Source of the DNA: Peribacillus simplex NBRC 15720 = DSM 1321
Lineage (GTDB): Bacteria; Bacillota; Bacilli; Bacillales; DSM-1321
Direction: 5' to 3'
Assembly (NCBI RefSeq): GCF_002243645.1
Contig: NZ_CP017704.1
Coordinates: 2,808,001 to 2,872,000 of the forward strand
DNA: 64,000 nt
Shown here piece by piece: positions 60,806-64,000 of this stretch (position 1 is the stretch's first letter; each line of letters opens with the position of its first letter). The notes beneath the pieces were generated by a model. That model saw nothing but the letters and a program-made list of their open reading frames with translations. It was not told where the DNA came from and made no database searches. A program made the position numbers and the translations under genes.

Positions 60806-61447
60806 ATGCAGATTCCACAAATTAGATTGCAATCCACCCCAATGAAGATTGGATTGAATATAGAGCAGCCTGTACAGCAAATCGAACAGAAGGCGGCGGT
60901 CCAATCAATCGAACAGCCGAAAGCGATCCTGGAGATTCAAACGACTCCAGGCAAGCTGACGATCGATCAGTCAAAAGCAAGGGAAGACATGGATTTGAAA
61001 AGCCTCTCAAGAAGAGTTGATGAGTTTGCGCAGCAGGGATATCAAGATTGGCTGGCGGGTATGGCAAGACGTGCCCAGCAGGGAACTGAGCTGAGGCATA
61101 TTGAAAAAGGCGGTAACCCACTCGCTGAACAGGCGAGGCAAAACAGCAAAGGGCCTGAGAAGCAGTTCAATCTCGGCTGGATCCCTTCTCCATTCAGTGT
61201 CAAGCTTGACTACCAGCCAGCCGAAGTGAAGATTGAAGCAACCGCCCAAAAACCGATCATTGATGCTCAAATCAATAGGATGAACCATACATACACACCA
61301 GGCAGTGTGGATGTAGAAATTCTACAAAAGAATGCGCTGGATATAGATTTCATCAATTTATCACTTCCCGCCAGAAGTCTCCCTCTTCATGCGCTGAAGG
61401 GGGAGACCCCAAAGGTAAGGGGGGGAGATGAATGGCGGTTGGCATAA
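60806..61447 (+). CDS. yviE: YviE family flagellar-cluster protein (DUF6470)
   Basis: A 213-aa protein of unknown role. The frame can start earlier with GTG, but AAGGAG at 60792-60797 fits the ATG at 60803 or 60806; I use 60806 (MQIPQIRLQSTPMKIGL). The sequence is hydrophilic and Gln-rich at the N-terminus, with EQPVQQIEQKAAVQSIEQ, and has repeats of the pattern (L/V)xI near VEIxx. B. subtilis yviE lies at the same place between flgL and fliW. Here a transposon-like element follows directly. Confidence 0.82.
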   Translation: MQIPQIRLQSTPMKIGLNIEQPVQQIEQKAAVQSIEQPKAILEIQTTPGKLTIDQSKAREDMDLKSLSRRVDEFAQQGYQDWLAGMARRAQQGTELRHIEKGGNPLAEQARQNSKGPEKQFNLGWIPSPFSVKLDYQPAEVKIEATAQKPIIDAQINRMNHTYTPGSVDVEILQKNALDIDFINLSLPARSLPLHALKGETPKVRGGDEWRLA

Positions 61448-61506
61448 GCCAAAGTAATCTTTTTACAAACATACATTCCCTGGTTAATAATAATGGGGTG
61501 AAACCA

Positions 61507-62711
61507 ATGTTAGTAAACAAGCTTATAAATTTCGAATCTATCCAACGAAAGAACAACTAGTTCTCATCAATAAAACGATCGGCTGCTCCCGTTTTGTCTA
61601 TAACTTCTTTTTAGGCAAACAAAATGAGAAAGATGCCTACTGGTATATCTGTGAAGAAATGAAGCAAAACGGCCAATTACCCTCTAATGAATGGAAAGGT
61701 TCTTTTCTGAATAAATACGCAACAATCAAAGAACTTCCAGCTTTAAAGAAAGAGTATTCTTTCCTAAAAGAAGTAGACAGTATTGCCTTACAGAAATCAG
61801 TCGAAAATTTAGCAGATTCCTATAGTCGATATTATAAAAAACAAAACAAGTCTCCACGTTTCAAATCGAAAAAGAATCCGGTCCAATCCTACACGACTAA
61901 ACATACGAATGGAAATATCGGAATGATTGGAAACCAAATTAAATTGCCCAAACTCGGTTTCGTTCGTTTTGCTAAAAGCCGCGAGGTCGAAGGGCGAATC
62001 ATCAATGCCACAATAAGGCGGAACCCTTCGGGTAAATATTTCATTTCTGTTTTAGCGGAAACCAATGTACCAGTATTTCCTAAAACGAATCGTTCGTGCG
62101 GTGTAGATCTTGGTTTGAAGAATTTTGCCATTCTTTCAGATGGTACGGTTTATCAAAACCCAAAATTCTTCCGGACGGTCGAAAAAAAATTGGCCAAAGC
62201 ACAACGGATTCTTTCAAGGCGACAAGAAATAGCCTTGAATCAAAATAAACCATTGGCTGAAGCCAAAAACTATCAAAAACAAAAACGAAAAGTGGCCATC
62301 CTACACGAAAAAATTTTAAATGCCCGAATGGATTACTTACATAAAGTCTCAACCGAAATCATCAAAAACCACGATGTTATTGGAATGGAAGACTTGCAAG
62401 TGTCCAATATGATGAAAGATCACAAACTATCTAAAGTGATTAGTGAAGTATCTTGGTACCAATTCAAAAAAATGTTGGAATACAAAGCAAAATGGTATGG
62501 TAAACAAATCGTGACCGTATCTAAAACGTTTGCTTCCAGCCAATTGTGTTCTAGCTGCGGGTACCAAAATAAAGAAGTTAAACATTTGAATCTTCGTGAA
62601 TGGGATTGTCCTTCTTGTTCTACTCACCACGATCGAGATATTAACGCAGGACTTAATCTAATGAATGAAGCCATAAGGCTTCTAACCGTAGGAATGACGG
62701 GGATAGCCTAA
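61507..62711 (+). pseudogene. tnpB: TnpB RNA-guided nuclease of an IS605-type element, frameshifted at its start codon
   Basis: The reading frame [19 protein letters not shown]... that begins TnpB proteins is open from 61494, but contains no ATG, GTG or TTG until 61659, about 50 codons in. ATG at 61507 lies in another frame and stops after 17 codons. Loss of one base just after that ATG (for example ATGG to ATG) would explain it. The remaining 350 residues from 61659 keep the RuvC Asp ([10 protein letters not shown]), Glu (VIGMEDLQ), zinc finger (CSSCGYQ, CPSC) and the last Asp ([10 protein letters not shown]). The missing N-terminus belongs to the RNA-binding part, so activity is doubtful. 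Confidence 0.75.
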
Positions 62712-62747
62712 TTAAAAATTGGCCGATAGGCTAATGTTCTTAGGAAT

Positions 62748-62786
62748 CCCCCACTTCAATCAGACCATAAGGTCGATAAGTGGGGG
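62748..62786 (+). ncRNA. Right-end hairpin, 3' end of a possible omega (reRNA) guide RNA
   Basis: TnpB of IS605 elements works with an RNA from the right end of the transposon. Here the region after tnpB forms CCCCCACTT/AAGTGGGGG with an inner GACC-ATAA-GGTC stem. By analogy, the bases after TCAA at 62794 would act as the guide and TTAC-like sequence as the target-adjacent motif. This is inference from the family. Confidence 0.45.
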
Positions 62787-62825
62787 GAGTTCAATTCCGG
62801 ATGAGATAGGGAAGTGAAAACATAG

Positions 62826-63269
62826 ATGATCATACAAACAAAATTTCATGGCGAAATCGAATTGGCAGAGAAAGAGATTTATGTATTTGAAAGCGGGATA
62901 CCAGGATTTTTAGAAGAAAAACAGTTTTGCTTGCTAACTTTGGATGACACGCCCTTTTTCGTCCTCCAATCGACAGAAAAAAAACAGATTGCCTTCATTG
63001 TAACGAATCCTTTTGATGTGTTTCGTGATTATGAAGTGAAGCTTACGGATGAGGTATTATCTTCTTTAAACATAGAAACGGAACTGGAAGTCATTACGTT
63101 CGTCATATTAACGATCCAGGATCCTTTCAATGAAACGACGGCGAATCTTCAGGCCCCCATCATCATAAATAGTTCTAAAAAAACGGGCAAGCAATTTATC
63201 ATGAATGCTAGTGAATACCGTACAAAGCATAGACTGTTTGAACCTCCAGTAGAACAGGGGGGGAAATGA
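62826..63269 (+). CDS. fliW: Flagellar assembly factor FliW
   Basis: A 147-aa cytoplasmic protein. It starts [20 protein letters not shown] and has the family segments [14 protein letters not shown] and [21 protein letters not shown]. FliW binds CsrA and flagellin (Hag) in turn: free Hag displaces CsrA from FliW, and CsrA then blocks hag translation. It overlaps csrA by one to four bases, depending on the csrA start. The inserted element lies just upstream, so its expression may depend on read-through or on a promoter inside the element. Confidence 0.94.
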   Translation: MIIQTKFHGEIELAEKEIYVFESGIPGFLEEKQFCLLTLDDTPFFVLQSTEKKQIAFIVTNPFDVFRDYEVKLTDEVLSSLNIETELEVITFVILTIQDPFNETTANLQAPIIINSSKKTGKQFIMNASEYRTKHRLFEPPVEQGGK

Positions 63270-63502
63270 TGCTCGTATTGACCAGAAAACCAAATGAAGC
63301 GATCATGATTGGCGATGATATCGAAATTACGATCCTGTCCGTTGAAGGAGAACAAATCAAACTGGGGATCAATGCCCCTAAAAACGTGGATATCCATAGG
63401 AAGGAAGTCTACCTGTCCATCCTGCAGGAAAATAGTGAAGCTTCCAAAACAGAAACCAATCTTCTGGAAGATATAAATGAGTATTTCAAGAAAAAATCGT
63501 AA
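63269..63502 (+). CDS. csrA: Carbon storage regulator CsrA
   Basis: A 77-aa RNA-binding protein. Two ATGs are adjacent; the second (63269) has better spacing from AGGGGGG and gives the usual [12 protein letters not shown] start. The conserved RNA-contact end of the beta-core is VYLSILQEN. It represses hag translation by binding GGA motifs in the hag leader. Two such motifs occur upstream of the hag gene that follows, so the three-part FliW-CsrA-Hag control circuit is present in full. Confidence 0.95.
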   Translation: MLVLTRKPNEAIMIGDDIEITILSVEGEQIKLGINAPKNVDIHRKEVYLSILQENSEASKTETNLLEDINEYFKKKS

Positions 63503-63509
63503 TATCCGC

Positions 63510-63536
63510 TAAATATGTTTCCAAGCAGGTCGATAT
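63510..63536 (+). promoter_or_regulatory. SigD promoter of hag
   Basis: TAAA (63510-63513), 15 bases, then GTCGATAT (63529-63536), one base from the SigD consensus TAAA-N15-GCCGATAT. It gives a leader of about 100 bases before the hag ATG. Confidence 0.85.
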
Positions 63537-63547
63537 TAAATATACAA

Positions 63548-63594
63548 CGATGGGCAGTGAAATAGGCGGCCGACTTATTCACTGCCGCCCATCG
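63548..63594 (+). promoter_or_regulatory. 5' hairpin of the hag leader
   Basis: CGATGGGC (63548-63555) pairs with GCCCATCG (63587-63594), continued by AGTGAA with TTCACT after a 3-base bulge. It has no T-run after it. It lies within a few bases of the expected transcript start and probably stabilises the hag mRNA. Confidence 0.6.
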
Positions 63595-63603
63595 TAAACA
63601 ACC

Positions 63604-63636
63604 ACATGGACGTGGGGACTTAAGACTCAAGGAGGA
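63604..63636 (+). promoter_or_regulatory. CsrA binding sites in the hag leader
   Basis: ACATGGACGT (63604-63613) matches the CsrA consensus ACANGGANGU fully, and CCAC/GTGG flanks put the GGA in a hairpin loop. A second set of GGA triplets lies in the ribosome binding site AAGGAGGAAA (63629-63638). This two-site layout resembles the B. subtilis hag leader, where CsrA bound to both blocks the ribosome. Confidence 0.75.
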
Positions 63637-63643
63637 AACATAA

Positions 63644-64000
63644 ATGATTATCAATCACAATATCTCAGCTCTAAACACGCACCGTCAATTATCAAGTGCA
63701 ACGAATGCACAATCCAAATCAATGGAGAAACTTGCATCGGGCATGCGCATCAACCGTGCAGGCGATGATGCTGCTGGTCTTGCAATCTCTGAAAAAATGC
63801 GTGGACAAATCCGCGGATTGGACCAAGCTTCCCGTAACTCACAAGATGCTATCTCTTTGATCCAAACAGCTGAAGGTGCATTAAACGAAACTACTGATAT
63901 CCTTCAACGTATGCGTGAACTTGCTACTCAAGCATCAACGGATACTAATACAACTAGTGACCGTGGAGAAATCCAAAAGGAAATGGATTCTTTAACATCT
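63644..64000 (+). CDS. hag: Flagellin Hag (N-terminal part, runs off the window)
   Basis: The first 119 residues of flagellin are in the window and the frame is open to the last base. The conserved N-terminal D0/D1 region is seen as [39 protein letters not shown] and [20 protein letters not shown]. It forms the filament after export through the flagellar gate. It is expressed from the SigD promoter at 63510 and controlled by CsrA/FliW through the leader. Confidence 0.96.
   Translation, partial: MIINHNISALNTHRQLSSATNAQSKSMEKLASGMRINRAGDDAAGLAISEKMRGQIRGLDQASRNSQDAISLIQTAEGALNETTDILQRMRELATQASTDTNTTSDRGEIQKEMDSLTS

Larger units (their letters stand above)
61467..62794 (+). mobile_element. IS200/IS605-family element carrying tnpB only
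   Basis: The element lies between yviE and fliW in the motility operon. It has no tnpA, as in the IS1341-like group, so it would need TnpA supplied elsewhere. I place the left end after TTAC (61463-61466) and the right end at TCAA (62791-62794), by analogy with IS608-type cleavage sites. The right end has a hairpin: CCCCCACTT (62748-62756) with AAGTGGGGG (62778-62786) around an inner GACC/GGTC. The exact ends are inferred. Confidence 0.6.

Noticed and set aside
61507-61659. Programmed frameshift restoring TnpB
   Set aside because: No slippery heptamer or stimulatory structure is seen after the out-of-frame ATG; a simple base loss is more likely.
1-64000. tRNA, rRNA, CRISPR array, prophage
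   Set aside because: I saw no cloverleaf genes, no regular spaced repeats and no phage gene block.

Overview
The window is a continuous stretch of a low-GC Gram-positive chromosome of the Bacillaceae. Evidence is strong AGGAGG-type ribosome binding sites, frequent TTG/GTG starts, U-tailed hairpin terminators, and a block from a tagO-type gene through an LCP gene, yvyE, degSU, degV, comF, yvyF, flgM to hag in the same order as Bacillus subtilis. SecA2/SlaP and a PlcR-type regulator suggest a genus such as Peribacillus, but the genus is an inference. There are no rRNA or tRNA genes and no CRISPR array.

Layout. 1-1047: end of a peptide ABC importer (two permeases). 1255-4992: a 1245-aa secreted subtilase. 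5205-5621: an unknown protein. 5766-7944: divergent MocR-type regulator and LysE-type exporter with an inverted repeat between them. 8108-12698: SNF2 helicase and SWIM zinc-finger pair (ywqA/ywqB type). 13235-15161: a PlcR-like regulator, a divergent 37-aa secreted peptide with a duplicated LPGLY motif, and two small unknown genes, tied together by a repeated motif with core AAATATAACTATAG. 15621-21793: CorA-like protein, PBP3-type transpeptidase, SpoIID-domain protein. 22043-23476: alkaline phosphatase. 23737-28586: secA2, slaP and an LTA-synthase-like sulfatase. 28636-30888: an LCP ligase and a LysM/NlpC-P60 endopeptidase preceded by a perfect WalR-type box.

31183-50177 is a large cell-wall polymer cluster. 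It holds tagD, three CDP-glycerol glycerophosphotransferase genes (one with two catalytic domains), a GT2 enzyme, the TagGH exporter, two GT4 enzymes, a MurJ-like flippase, an O-antigen-ligase-like protein, tagA, tagO and an LCP ligase. Together they can make the linkage unit, build and decorate a glycerol-phosphate polymer, export it and attach it to peptidoglycan. Ahead of the 1109-aa gene is a decayed coding region with in-frame stops.

50356-64000: yvyE, degS-degU, degV, comFA-comFC (no comFB), yvyF, flgM, flgN, flgK, flgL, yviE, fliW, csrA and the start of hag. SigD-type promoters precede yvyF and hag. The hag leader carries a 5' hairpin and CsrA-type sites. A tnpB-only IS200/IS605-family element sits between yviE and fliW, and its tnpB has lost its start codon frame.

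The best candidate for an undescribed system is the regulator/peptide locus near 13.2-15.3 kb. It looks like a PlcR-PapR-type quorum-sensing pair with a new, tandemly repeated pheromone sequence and its own local set of promoter boxes.
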